Source: an uncultured Collinsella sp.
Lineage (GTDB): Bacteria; Actinomycetota; Coriobacteriia; Coriobacteriales; Coriobacteriaceae
Direction: 5' to 3'
DNA length: 64,000 nucleotides
Assembly (NCBI GenBank): GCA_902475245.1
Contig: CABRYP010000006.1
Coordinates: forward strand, 6,373 to 70,372
The position numbers and the translations under genes were made by a program. Of this stretch, positions 9,530-18,108 are shown piece by piece. Positions within the stretch are counted from its first letter, which is position 1; each line of letters opens with the position of its first letter. Under the pieces are notes generated by a model. That model was not told the origin of the DNA. It searched no databases and saw only the letters and a list, made by a program, of their open reading frames with translations.

Positions 9530-10555
9530 ATGAAAAGCGCGGTCTTCTATGGAAAGCACGACCTCAGAGTCGAGGAATCGGCAAAGCCGGCCGTGGGCAG
9601 GCGCGACGTTCTGATCAACGTCAAAGCTTGCGGCGTCTGCGGTACCGACGTTCATATCTATGAAGGCGACAAGGGCGCAGCGGACGTTACCCCGCCCACG
9701 ATCCTTGGTCATGAGTTTGCGGGCGTTGTCGAGGCCGTGGGCAGCGATGTCGCTGGCTTTAAACCGGGCGATCGCGTGTGCATCGACCCAAACCATCCCT
9801 GCGGCTGCTGCGAACCCTGCCGCGACGGAATCAACCACTACTGCGAGCATATGACCGGCTACGGCACCACCGTTAACGGCGGCTTTGCGGAGTACTGCTC
9901 CGTCGATATGCAGCAAGTCTACAAGTTGGGCGATCACACCAGCTTTGAGCAGGGCGCTATGACCGAGCCCGTCGCCTGCTGCCTGCACGGCATCGATATG
10001 TGCAACATCAAGCCCGGCAGCACAGTTGTCGTTATCGGCGGTGGCATGATCGGTCTGCTCATGATGCAGCTTGCTAAAAACGCCGGCGCCACCAAGGTTG
10101 TCTTGCTCGAGCCCGTCGAGGGCAAGCGCGAGGTTGCGCTCAAACTCGGCGCCGATCTGGCAATTGATTCCATCCACGAGGACGTCCCGGCCCGCCTGAA
10201 GCAGGAGGGCGTTGGCAACGTCGATGTCGTTATCGAGTGTGTTGGCAAGCCCGTCACCATCGAGCAGGCCATCCAGATCGCCGGCCACAAGGCTACGGTC
10301 ATGATGTTCGGCCTCACCAAGCCCGATGAGACAATCACCGTCAAGCCCTTCGAGGTCTTCCAGAAGGAGCTTGTGCTTACCTCGTCCTACATCAACCCTT
10401 ATACGCAGCGTCGCGCGCTCGAGCTCATCGACTCTGGCAGGCTCGACGTATCCTCGATGGTCGCCAAGGTGGCTTCCCTCGACGAACTCGGCGCCATCCT
10501 GTCAGACCCAGCTCTGCGTGCCATGGGTAAATATATAATCGACCCCAGCAAGTAA
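9530..10555 (+). CDS. zinc-dependent medium-chain alcohol/polyol dehydrogenase
   Basis: An NAD(P)-dependent dehydrogenase of the sorbitol/threonine dehydrogenase type, 341 residues. Catalytic zinc ligands: Cys37 in GVCGTD and His61-Glu62 in GHEF. Structural zinc cluster: Cys91, Cys94, Cys97 and Cys105. Rossmann motif VVVIGGGMIGLL near 163-174. The substrate cannot be told from the sequence; its place between the maltose PTS genes and their regulator suggests a sugar or polyol. AAGGAG precedes the ATG. It is divergent from malP and probably co-transcribed with the GntR gene 65 bp downstream. Confidence 0.88.
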   Translation: MKSAVFYGKHDLRVEESAKPAVGRRDVLINVKACGVCGTDVHIYEGDKGAADVTPPTILGHEFAGVVEAVGSDVAGFKPGDRVCIDPNHPCGCCEPCRDGINHYCEHMTGYGTTVNGGFAEYCSVDMQQVYKLGDHTSFEQGAMTEPVACCLHGIDMCNIKPGSTVVVIGGGMIGLLMMQLAKNAGATKVVLLEPVEGKREVALKLGADLAIDSIHEDVPARLKQEGVGNVDVVIECVGKPVTIEQAIQIAGHKATVMMFGLTKPDETITVKPFEVFQKELVLTSSYINPYTQRRALELIDSGRLDVSSMVAKVASLDELGAILSDPALRAMGKYIIDPSK

Positions 10556-10620
10556 ATCGATTGACACCTGCGCGGACGGCCCTCATCCGTCGTTCACGCA
10601 CCCAGCTCTAGGAGACCGTC

Positions 10621-11376
10621 ATGGCGCGAGCCATCTTCCAAACTATTTATGACAACGTGAAGCAGTCGATTGACGACGGCACATACGCCTATCAGAGTTA
10701 TCTGCCTTCGGAGACTGAGCTCACGCAGCTGTTTGACTGTTCGCGCATGACGGTCCGTCGCGCCATCTCGATGCTTGCGGCAGATGGCTACGTGCTCCCC
10801 CAGCAAGGCAAAGGCATGCGCGTCATTCGCAACATCAGTGACGAGAAGAGTCGTGGTGGCGGCGGACTCGAGACCTTTAAGGAAATCGCGGTCAACCGAG
10901 GCTTTGAGCTCAAGACTGTCACCACCGTCTTTGAGCTCCTCATCTGCAGCAAGGCGCTCTCCAAGATTACCGGGTTTCCCGAAGGCTGTGAGCTCACACG
11001 CGCCAAACGCATCCGTTATGCAGACGGACAAGCCGTGTGCTCCGACGACTCCTATTACCTAAGCTCACAAGTACCGGGGCTGACACCCGAGATTGTCAAC
11101 GACTCGATCTATCGTTACCTCGAAGAAGATCTTGGCATTAAGATTGCCACGGGCAAACGCGATGTAACGATCGAGCATCCCACGCCCGAGGATACGCGCG
11201 TGCTCGATCTCGACGACTTTAACGCACTCGCCGTTATACGCGGACAGACCTACAACGCCGACGGTATCCTTATGGAATACACCGAGACCAAACAGGTTCC
11301 CGGGTTCTTTTTGCTCCATGAAACCGTGACGCGCAACGGTACCGGTCGAACCGGCCACCAAAGCAGCATGAACTAA
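10621..11376 (+). CDS. GntR-family (HutC/UTRA) transcriptional regulator
   Basis: 251 residues. N-terminal winged helix (residues 5-70: SYLPSETELTQLFDCSRMTV then RRAISMLAADGYV) and a C-terminal UTRA ligand-binding domain of the TreR/GmuR kind (from about 95 to 240). Such proteins usually sense a sugar phosphate and repress sugar PTS genes. Two matching half-site motifs lie in the malP/dehydrogenase promoter region, so maltose 6'-phosphate is a reasonable inducer (inference). AGGAG precedes the ATG. It is followed by an unusually long terminator hairpin. Confidence 0.9.
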   Translation: MARAIFQTIYDNVKQSIDDGTYAYQSYLPSETELTQLFDCSRMTVRRAISMLAADGYVLPQQGKGMRVIRNISDEKSRGGGGLETFKEIAVNRGFELKTVTTVFELLICSKALSKITGFPEGCELTRAKRIRYADGQAVCSDDSYYLSSQVPGLTPEIVNDSIYRYLEEDLGIKIATGKRDVTIEHPTPEDTRVLDLDDFNALAVIRGQTYNADGILMEYTETKQVPGFFLLHETVTRNGTGRTGHQSSMN

Positions 11377-11385
11377 CCATTTATT

Positions 11386-11457
11386 AGTTGCGGTGGAATA
11401 GTTCCTAGAATGGCCAGCTTAAGGGCAAAACAGGAACTATTCCACCGCAACTTTTTT
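11386..11457 (+). terminator. long-armed terminator after the GntR gene
   Basis: Perfect 21-bp arms (11386-11406 and 11432-11452; outer bases AGTTGCGG) around a 25-base loop, followed by six T. The stem is much longer than a normal intrinsic terminator, so it may be a mobile hairpin repeat adopted as a terminator. Confidence 0.85.
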
Positions 11458-11507
11458 GGCCGGCGGGGCAGCACCTGTCCCACCGGCCATCATTTACGCT
11501 CTTTTAG

Positions 11508-12761
11508 CTAGTCCGCAAGCTTCTCCACCTGATCGAGCATCTTGTCGAGCTTGGCCTTTGCTTCGGCCTTGACCTTCTCAGCTTCTTCGTGAGCCTTCGC
11601 CTTCTGAGCGGCCTTTTCCTCAGCCTCGGGATCGACGACGACCAGGTTGGATGCATCATGCTCAACCAACTTAAGCGCATGCTCGGGGCACACCTTGACG
11701 CAGGCCCCGCAACCTAGGCAATACGTGGATTCCAGCGCAAAGCGGCCGCTTCCCACCAAATCGCAGGCAGATGTGGGGCATACATTGACACACTCGCCAC
11801 ACGACGTGCACTTGTCAAAATCGCATTCCGGCGTGCTCACCTGCATGTTCTGGGCAAGCTCGGGATGGTTTTGCAATGTCGAGAGCACCAGCTGCCGCCC
11901 GTGCGTGAGCGAACGGCGACGCTTGGTCGTCGTGGTGCCGCACATGGTGTTGAGCGTGCGCTCGAGCTGCGTGATCTGGTGACGGTGAGCCTTCAACTTC
12001 TGCGTCACCGAGGCCAGTGCCGCCGTCGCCGGATTGAGCTTGGTCACCGTCAGGCCCGTGGTGCGGGCAATCTTTTCCATGTACTCCTTGCGCTCGTACT
12101 CGCGAAGCTTATGGCACTTGAGGCTCTTGGGGTCGACCTCCAGGCCCATGCCCGTACCAGCCCACTCCTCGGCAGTAGCGATGGCCTCGCCCAGAATATC
12201 CTCGCCACCGGTGTTGCGGCACTTATCGCACACGCCCAGTGGCAGGTAGACGCTCACGTTGGGATAGTCGGCCAGCACCGAGAACCAGGTCTCGGCAGTA
12301 ATATCGCCCACGCAGGCGACGACGACCTCGTTTTCGCGCGGCATGCGCTTAAGGGCGCGCGTGCAGGTAACGTAGGCGGTCTCGTGGCTCGTAGCAGCAG
12401 AGACGATATCGTCATACAGGTTTTTGGGCGCCAGGCGCGGCGAGATGATCGCCTCGGTCGGACAGGCAGCGGCGCACAGGCCGCACTTGCGACAGGAGTC
12501 GAGGATCTCGATGGCGTCTTCCTCGACCTCGATAGCGTTGACCGGGCACACGTCCATGCACGCGGTGCAGGCGCTCTTCTCGTTTTTGCAGGTCAAGCAC
12601 GGAATGGTGTTGCCGCGCGGACGCTCCTTGTAGTCGGCAGGATTCCACTGCGGCGCCGACGGATCGAGTGCATCGGTCACACCGCCAAGCGGGTTTTTAA
12701 GAAAGTCGAAACCCTTGCTGATCTCGATAATGTCATCAAACAGATCGTGTTCCTGCGCCAT
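11508..12761 (-). CDS. polyferredoxin (four 4Fe-4S motifs)
   Basis: 417 residues, soluble. Cysteine clusters: CLTCKNEKSACTACMDVCP (residues 47-65), then CRKCGLCAAACP, and near the C-terminus CTSCGECVNVCP and CLGCGACVKVCP. Between them is a region with CDKC that may bind another metal. The tail is Lys/Ala/Glu rich (EEKAAQKAKAHEEAEKVKA) and should form a charged coiled coil. It probably carries electrons between cytoplasmic oxidoreductases; the partner is unknown. The start at 12761 (MAQEHDLFDD) has GGGAGGGG six bases upstream. It lies downstream of a glycerol-dehydrogenase paralogue on the same strand. Confidence 0.75.
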   Translation of the reverse strand: MAQEHDLFDDIIEISKGFDFLKNPLGGVTDALDPSAPQWNPADYKERPRGNTIPCLTCKNEKSACTACMDVCPVNAIEVEEDAIEILDSCRKCGLCAAACPTEAIISPRLAPKNLYDDIVSAATSHETAYVTCTRALKRMPRENEVVVACVGDITAETWFSVLADYPNVSVYLPLGVCDKCRNTGGEDILGEAIATAEEWAGTGMGLEVDPKSLKCHKLREYERKEYMEKIARTTGLTVTKLNPATAALASVTQKLKAHRHQITQLERTLNTMCGTTTTKRRRSLTHGRQLVLSTLQNHPELAQNMQVSTPECDFDKCTSCGECVNVCPTSACDLVGSGRFALESTYCLGCGACVKVCPEHALKLVEHDASNLVVVDPEAEEKAAQKAKAHEEAEKVKAEAKAKLDKMLDQVEKLAD

Positions 12762-12912
12762 GCGCGGCCCCTCCCTGAGCAGTGCAAACAAGCAAGAGAT
12801 AATGATACGCTATCGGCCCACGCCTCGGGCAAATTACACGCGGCGCATCTTTGCGGCAAATAGCCCATGGCCCATCGCCGCCTCGATTGCACAAGGTCAA
12901 TCAAGCGCCAAA

Positions 12913-13980
12913 CTATGCCTCGCACATGAACTGCACGAGCTTTTGTTTGGTCACCTTTGCCTGCTCGTTGGCCATATTACGTTCATTTCTAAAGACCGCA
13001 TTTGCAACACTCTGCAGATCGGCATCGGAAATCTCGCCAAGGCCCAGCTCCTCGAGCGTCGTCGGCAGACCAACGCGCTGGCAAAACTCGAGCACCTGAT
13101 CAAGCTCGGGTGCACGCTCCAGGCGAAGCTGAACCATCAGACCAAACGCTACGGCCTCGCCGTGCATGGCCTTGCACTCGGGCAAAATCGTCAGGCCGTT
13201 GGCGATCGCATGCGCCAACGCCAAACCGCCACTCTCAAAGCCAACACCCGAGAGCAGAATATTGCACTCGATCAGGCGCTCAACTGCCGGCGATGTACGG
13301 CCCTTTTTGAGATCGCGCTTGGCAGCGACGCCGCACTCCATGAGCGTGTCGTAGCAGGCGCGAGCCGCGACCAGAGCCAAGTGCCCCGGCTCGCCACCGT
13401 GCTCGTTGGTACCGTGCGCCGCGGCGCACGAACGCGCCTCGAAGTACGTTGCCAGTGCGTCGCCCATGCCAGCGACCGTCATACGCAGTGGGGCTGCCGC
13501 GACCACGTTGGTATCGACCACGACCAGGTCTGGATTCTTCTCGAGCATCAGGTAGTGGTCGAACGACCCATCCTCGTGATACAGCACCGAAATCGCGCTG
13601 CATGGACCGTCCATCGAAGCCGCCGTGGGGCATACGCACAACGGCAGCTCGGCATAAAACGCTACTGCTTTGGCGATATCGAGCATCTTGCCGCCGCCAA
13701 TACCCACCACCATGTCGCAATACTCGGCCTGGGCTTCCTTAGCCATTTCGACAACGGCCTCTTCCGTACACGGACCGTCATAAATCTTAAAGAACGGCTC
13801 GCTGAGACCTTCGTCCAGAAATCCATCGACAATCTGCTTGCACAGCCGATCCTCGGTGCCCTGGTCAAACAAGACATAAGCAGCGCAGCCCAACCATGAC
13901 AAATACCTGCCCTGACGCGAAAGTTCGCCCGGCCCCTGAACATACCGGCCGGGACCGCCATAAACCATGGGAAGCGCCAT
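12913..13980 (-). CDS. glycerol dehydrogenase-like iron/zinc ADH (paralogue 2)
   Basis: 355 residues, type III metal-dependent alcohol dehydrogenase fold. NAD-binding VVGIGGGKMLDIAKAVAFY; metal-binding Asp in GMGDALATYFEA and His in HAIANGL and MHGEAVAFG, all conserved. About half the residues look shared with the next gene upstream (14125-15225), so they arose by duplication. It may oxidise glycerol or a related polyol. Its N-terminal domain differs more, so a different substrate is possible. The gldA terminator separates it from gldA. Confidence 0.82.
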   Translation of the reverse strand: MALPMVYGGPGRYVQGPGELSRQGRYLSWLGCAAYVLFDQGTEDRLCKQIVDGFLDEGLSEPFFKIYDGPCTEEAVVEMAKEAQAEYCDMVVGIGGGKMLDIAKAVAFYAELPLCVCPTAASMDGPCSAISVLYHEDGSFDHYLMLEKNPDLVVVDTNVVAAAPLRMTVAGMGDALATYFEARSCAAAHGTNEHGGEPGHLALVAARACYDTLMECGVAAKRDLKKGRTSPAVERLIECNILLSGVGFESGGLALAHAIANGLTILPECKAMHGEAVAFGLMVQLRLERAPELDQVLEFCQRVGLPTTLEELGLGEISDADLQSVANAVFRNERNMANEQAKVTKQKLVQFMCEA

Positions 13981-14011
13981 ACGAGAATCCGCCCTTCATC
14001 AAACAACGATT

Positions 14012-14071
14012 GGTACAAAGTAACCTGCCCCCTGCACCAACTTGTGCATTGGAGACAGGCCACTTTGCACC
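14012..14071. repeat. inverted repeat related to the dispersed CAAAGG element
   Basis: GGTACAAAGTAACCTG (14012-14027) pairs with CAGGCCACTTTGCACC (14056-14071) with three mismatches, two of which could be G-U. The minus-strand reading CAAAGTGGCCTGTCTCCAAT resembles the CAAAGGTGCCTGTCCCCATT core at 54.75 kb. Confidence 0.5.
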
Positions 14072-14079
14072 ATAGCAAA

Positions 14080-14112
14080 AAGGGGCAAAGCCATCTGCTG
14101 GCTTTGCCCCTT
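14080..14112 (-). terminator. terminator after gldA
   Basis: Perfect 14-bp arms (AAGGGGCAAAGCCA and complement), 5-base loop, followed on the minus strand by TTTTGCTATGG. It sits just past the gldA stop. Confidence 0.85.
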
Positions 14113-14124
14113 CCTTAGCTTGAT

Positions 14125-15225
14125 TTACTCATCCATGAGATAGTAGTGGCCCAGCGCGTCGGCACCCAGGATGGCGTTTGCGACCATCTCCGGCGTCACC
14201 TCAAACGGCATGTTGCACATGGTGTCATCGGGCGCGCAGGCGGCCTCGGCAACAATCATGGCCTGCTCGCGCGTAAGCTCGGCAACGCCAAGTTCCTTCA
14301 TCGTGACCGGCAGGCCCAGCTCAATGCAGAAGCCCAAGACTTCCTCGAGTTTCTCAGTCGGAGCATCCTCGAGTACCAGCTGGACGATAGTGCCAAAGGC
14401 GACCTTCTCGCCGTGATACATGCCGTGGCACTCGGGCAGCATCGTCAGACCATTGTGGATGGCATGAGCAGCAGCAAGGCCCGAGCTCTCAAAGCCAATG
14501 CCGGAGAGCAGCGTGTTGGCCTCAATGATGTGCTCGACGGCAGGCGTGAGCGCACCCTTCTCCAGCGCGACCTTGGCCTTGACGCCATCGGCCATAAGCG
14601 TCTCGTAGCAGAGCTTGGCGAGCGCCAGGCCGGCCATGCCGCCCTTGCCGCCAGCGCAGGTGCCGCCGTCGGCATCGTGCGTCGCCTGGGCCTCAAAGTA
14701 GGTTGCGAGCGCATCGCCCATGCCGGAAACCGTCAGGCGCACCGGGCTCGCCGCGATAACCGTCGTATCCATCAGGACAATATTGGGGTTTGCCTTAAGG
14801 AAGAGGTATTTATCGAACTGGCCGTCGTCGGTGTAGAGCACCGAAAGTGCCGAACACGGTGCATCGGTCGAAGCGATGGTGGGGCAAATGATGACCGGGG
14901 ACTCAAGGTAGTAGGCAACGGCCTTCGCGGTGTCGAGGATCTTGCCGCCACCGACACCGACGATGATGTCGCAACCGTTGTCGCGAGCGAGCGCAACCAG
15001 ACGATCGACCTCGCCCTTGGAGCACTCGCCGTTAAAGTCCTCGAACAGCAGCTCGGCCTTGGCCTCGGCAAAACCGCCCTCGATCTTGGCACCGACGCGC
15101 TTCTTGCCCGAAGGCGTCACGATGACGAGGGCCTTAGCGCCGAGCGGCTCGACATAGGAGCCGAGCTTGGCGAGCTCGTCCGGACCCTGGATGTACTTGC
15201 TGGGGCTATTGAAAATTGCAGCCAT
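14125..15225 (-). CDS. gldA: glycerol dehydrogenase
   Basis: Oxidises glycerol to dihydroxyacetone with NAD in the cytoplasm. The 366-residue length matches GldA. Motifs: VGVGGGKILDTAKAVAYY (dinucleotide binding), ICPTIASTDAPCSALSVLYT, and metal ligands Asp in GMGDALATYFEA, His in HAIHNGL and His in MYHGEKVAFG. The ATG at 15225 has only a weak GAATGGGAT ribosome site. The terminator of the upstream iron dehydrogenase lies just 15-60 bases before this start, leaving almost no room for a promoter, so expression may depend on read-through or on a promoter inside the upstream gene. Confidence 0.9.
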   Translation of the reverse strand: MAAIFNSPSKYIQGPDELAKLGSYVEPLGAKALVIVTPSGKKRVGAKIEGGFAEAKAELLFEDFNGECSKGEVDRLVALARDNGCDIIVGVGGGKILDTAKAVAYYLESPVIICPTIASTDAPCSALSVLYTDDGQFDKYLFLKANPNIVLMDTTVIAASPVRLTVSGMGDALATYFEAQATHDADGGTCAGGKGGMAGLALAKLCYETLMADGVKAKVALEKGALTPAVEHIIEANTLLSGIGFESSGLAAAHAIHNGLTMLPECHGMYHGEKVAFGTIVQLVLEDAPTEKLEEVLGFCIELGLPVTMKELGVAELTREQAMIVAEAACAPDDTMCNMPFEVTPEMVANAILGADALGHYYLMDE

Positions 15226-15240
15226 AACTATCCCATTCTC

Positions 15241-15286
15241 TAATAAAAAAAGAAAGGGGCTCCGTACGGATACGTGCGGAGCCCCT
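15241..15286 (-). terminator. terminator after the iron alcohol dehydrogenase gene
   Basis: 13-bp arms (AGGGGCTCCGTAC pairing with GTGCGGAGCCCCT, one G-U) and a 6-base loop. The minus-strand tail TTTCTTTTTTTATTA is a strong U tract. Confidence 0.9.
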
Positions 15287-15307
15287 CGTTACGATAACAA
15301 GAGTCGA

Positions 15308-16531
15308 TTAGAAATCGATGTCGGTGTCGTAGTAGCAGGCCTTGAGGATCTTCTCGAAGTCGGCAGCCTTGGTCTCACGCGGGTTCTCGGGCGTGCAGGC
15401 GTCGGTCTCGGCGTTCGCGGCGATCTCGGGCAGCTTGGCGAGGAACTCCTCCTCGGAAACCATCTGCGGGTTCTCGGCGTCGACCTTCACGCCACCATTC
15501 GCGTAATCCTTGATGGACTGCGGAATGTTGAGCTGGTCGTTGAGGTCGCGAATCTTCTGGACGAGCGCGGCGATGAGCTCCTCGTTGGTCTCGCCGGGAA
15601 GGTGCAGGATCTCCTTGGCCACGTAAGCGTAACGCTCGGCAGCACGGGGATCCTTGGAGTTCCACTGGATGACCTTGCCCAGGTACATGGCGTTAGCAGC
15701 ACCGTGGATGATGTGGCCGTTCTCGAAGGCAGCACCGGTCTTGTGAGCCATGGAGTGAACGATGCCGAGCAGGCCCGAGGAGAAGGCGATACCGGCGATG
15801 CACTGAGCCTCGTGCATGTGCTGACGGGCCTCATGGTCGCCAGCATAGGACTTGGGCAGCCACTCGACGATCTCGCGGATGCCGTGCAGAGCGTTGGCGT
15901 CGGTGAACATGGAAGCGCAGGTGGAAACGTAGGCCTCCATGCAGTGGGTCAGAGCGTCCATGCCGGTGTGAGCGCACAGCTTGGCGGGCATGGTGTAGGT
16001 GAGCTCGGGGTCGACGATGGCGACATCAGGGGTGATGTTGAAGTCGGCCAGCGGGTACTTGATGCCCTTGGCATAGTCGGTAATGACGGAGAAGGCAGTG
16101 ACCTCGGTAGCGGTACCGGAGGTGGAGGAGATGGCGCAGAAGTGAGCCTTCTGACGCAGCTCGGGGAAGCTGAACGGCTGGATGATGTTATCGAAGGACT
16201 CCTCGGGATACTCGTAGAAGACCCACATGGCCTTAGCGGCATCGATGGGCGAGCCGCCGCCGATGGCGACAATCCAGTCGGGCTCGAACTCGCGCATGGC
16301 CTCGGCGCCCTTCATGACCGTCTCGATGGACGGATCGGACTCGACGCCCTCGAACAGCTTGACCTCCATGCCGGCCTCTTTGAGGTCGGCCTCAACGTCC
16401 TGCAGGAACCCGCCGCGGCGCATAGAGCTGCCGCCAGAAACGATGATGGCCTTCTTGCCCTTGAGGTTCTTCACCTCGTGGCGAGCGCCCTCACCAAAGT
16501 ACAGATCACGAGGATTGGTAAAACGTCCCAT
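15308..16531 (-). CDS. iron-containing alcohol dehydrogenase
   Basis: 407 residues, group III Fe-ADH (the NADPH-dependent butanol, 1,3-propanediol and lactaldehyde reductase group). NAD(P)-binding IVAIGGGSPIDAAKAMWVFY near 90-110; metal ligands in CAHTGMDALTHCMEAY (Asp then His) and GIVHSMAHKTGAAFENGHII (His residues). It probably reduces an aldehyde made in fermentation; the substrate is uncertain. The start at 16531 (MGRFTNPRDLYFG) is chosen for the AGGAGG six bases upstream. A strong terminator follows, so it is likely transcribed alone. Confidence 0.87.
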   Translation of the reverse strand: MGRFTNPRDLYFGEGARHEVKNLKGKKAIIVSGGSSMRRGGFLQDVEADLKEAGMEVKLFEGVESDPSIETVMKGAEAMREFEPDWIVAIGGGSPIDAAKAMWVFYEYPEESFDNIIQPFSFPELRQKAHFCAISSTSGTATEVTAFSVITDYAKGIKYPLADFNITPDVAIVDPELTYTMPAKLCAHTGMDALTHCMEAYVSTCASMFTDANALHGIREIVEWLPKSYAGDHEARQHMHEAQCIAGIAFSSGLLGIVHSMAHKTGAAFENGHIIHGAANAMYLGKVIQWNSKDPRAAERYAYVAKEILHLPGETNEELIAALVQKIRDLNDQLNIPQSIKDYANGGVKVDAENPQMVSEEEFLAKLPEIAANAETDACTPENPRETKAADFEKILKACYYDTDIDF

Positions 16532-17031
16532 ACTGTGCCTCCTAAACAAGCCCCTCTTAGACTTGCGTATATAACGGAGCACCCAATTGGCTCCGTTAGG
16601 ACCGTTTTGCGCGTTGCCGGCGATGACAATGCGCGATGTCTAAACGTCTCAACGCTCAGACAAACATTATTCTACCGTTCTAGTTGGTCAGTTATTCACC
16701 TAAAGCCGACAATGATGAAACGTTTTTTCTATCCCTGAAGACCCTTGTGGGGCATTCATACTCCCAAGCTGGGCAAACGTTTTATCAAGGTTGACCACAT
16801 ATCCCGGGCAGGACGGTGCCCCTCCAAAATGCGCCCCGTTCGCCGCCAAAAATCGACCGTTTGCGGCACCGTGATACCACTCAGTCGTCCAAGGTGCCGA
16901 CATTTGTGCGACATCCGTCTTCGTGGTGCAAAGGTGCATGTCCAAGTGCGGCACCCCCGGTGTGCCACATGCGGGTAAACTAGAACCTTATATAGAAACA
17001 TTTGAACCCTAACCGCAGCAAAGGAGGCCCC
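16532..17031. promoter_or_regulatory. 500-bp divergent intergenic region
   Basis: Separates the iron dehydrogenase from the helical-protein operon. TAGAAT on the minus strand near 16665 could be a -10. Around 16929-16951, CAAAGGTGCATGTCCAAGTG looks like a decayed copy of the dispersed CAAAGG element. TATATA near 16989 may be the -10 of the plus operon. Nothing else was recognised. Confidence 0.35.
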
Positions 17032-18108
17032 ATGGCATTCGATCCCATTCAAGAGGATTGCCATCGCCTCGTTCTTGAGGCCTTGCGCCGCGACAATATT
17101 CCGCTCACCGACGGTGCCGCCGTAGAGCGTCTGATGGAACAATTCACCCGTAACCCCGCGCCGCTCATCGTGCACGACCGCGACCGCGCCGGGCATCTCA
17201 TTGCCAAGGTGGTCGAGGCTGTCGACTACCGCATCCCCTTTATCCCCGACGACGCCCAGGCAGAGCAAGAAGAGGCCGCTGCCGAGAACATGCTCCGCGA
17301 GGCAGCCGCGCTCGATCCGGCCAACTGGGATGCCCAGCGCATGCTGACGGCGCTCACCGCCGAATCCAACGAGGAATACGTACAGTATCTGGTGTCCAAG
17401 TGCGACGAGGTGGAGCACGATCTGGCGCTCAAGATCGCCTCGGCGCAGGACCCCTACGAGCGTGAGGCCGCAGGCGACCTGACCCGCCGTCCCTACCTGC
17501 GCTGGCTTGCCGCCTTGGCATCGCGCGCGCTCATTAGCGGCCGCTACCGCATGTCGCTGAATGCCGCGAATCGCAGCCTGGACTTTGCGCCCAACGACCC
17601 CGCCGGTGTCCGCCATACCGCGATGCTTGCCATGGCAAAGCTCGAATACCCTGCCGAGGAGCTCAAGCGTTTTCGCTCCGCCCACTCCGTGCCCTATCTT
17701 GCAAACACGCCGCTGCGCCGCCGTCCCAAGGACGCGGAGCGCGACCTGGACCCGTGGACGCTCATCGCGCTGATGAGCGCAGCCTGGCGCGAGCTGGATT
17801 ACGAGGGCGCCGAACACTACCTGCGCATCCTGGTGCGCTCATGCCCGCACGCGGCCGAAGCACTCTACTTCCAAACCGAGTTTCCCGATGGCGTCTATGC
17901 TCGCGTCAACGTAGGTCCGGGCTCCACCGATGAGCTTGTCCTTGCCCTGTCCGAGGCGACGCCGGTGCTGCAGGAGGGCCTAGGCGCGCCCGACAACGCC
18001 AGCTTTGCCGCCTGGGTCGCCACCAACGACATCGTGCGCTCCCAGATCGACGAACGCATCCTGCGCGCGGCCGAACAGGGATTGCCGTTTAAGGGAGGAG
18101 ACCTCTAA
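17032..18108 (+). CDS. uncharacterised helical (TPR-like) protein A
   Basis: 358 residues, no signal peptide or membrane segment. Mostly predicted helix with repeated pair-like units rich in Ala, Leu and Arg (for example DAQAEQEEAAAENMLREAAA, then LRWLAALASRALISGRYRMS), which suggests TPR-type scaffold repeats. I do not recognise a named family. AAGGAGG precedes the ATG. Its stop overlaps the next start by one base, and the next product has a similar layout, so the two are probably partners. They lead an operon ending in the MurT-GatD fusion, which hints at a cell-envelope role (inference). Confidence 0.7.
   Translation: MAFDPIQEDCHRLVLEALRRDNIPLTDGAAVERLMEQFTRNPAPLIVHDRDRAGHLIAKVVEAVDYRIPFIPDDAQAEQEEAAAENMLREAAALDPANWDAQRMLTALTAESNEEYVQYLVSKCDEVEHDLALKIASAQDPYEREAAGDLTRRPYLRWLAALASRALISGRYRMSLNAANRSLDFAPNDPAGVRHTAMLAMAKLEYPAEELKRFRSAHSVPYLANTPLRRRPKDAERDLDPWTLIALMSAAWRELDYEGAEHYLRILVRSCPHAAEALYFQTEFPDGVYARVNVGPGSTDELVLALSEATPVLQEGLGAPDNASFAAWVATNDIVRSQIDERILRAAEQGLPFKGGDL

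Noticed and set aside
12715..13899. Long plus-strand open frames opposite the dehydrogenase genes (also 14146-15243 and 15167-16738)
   Set aside because: Antisense shadows of recognised dehydrogenases with no conserved motifs.
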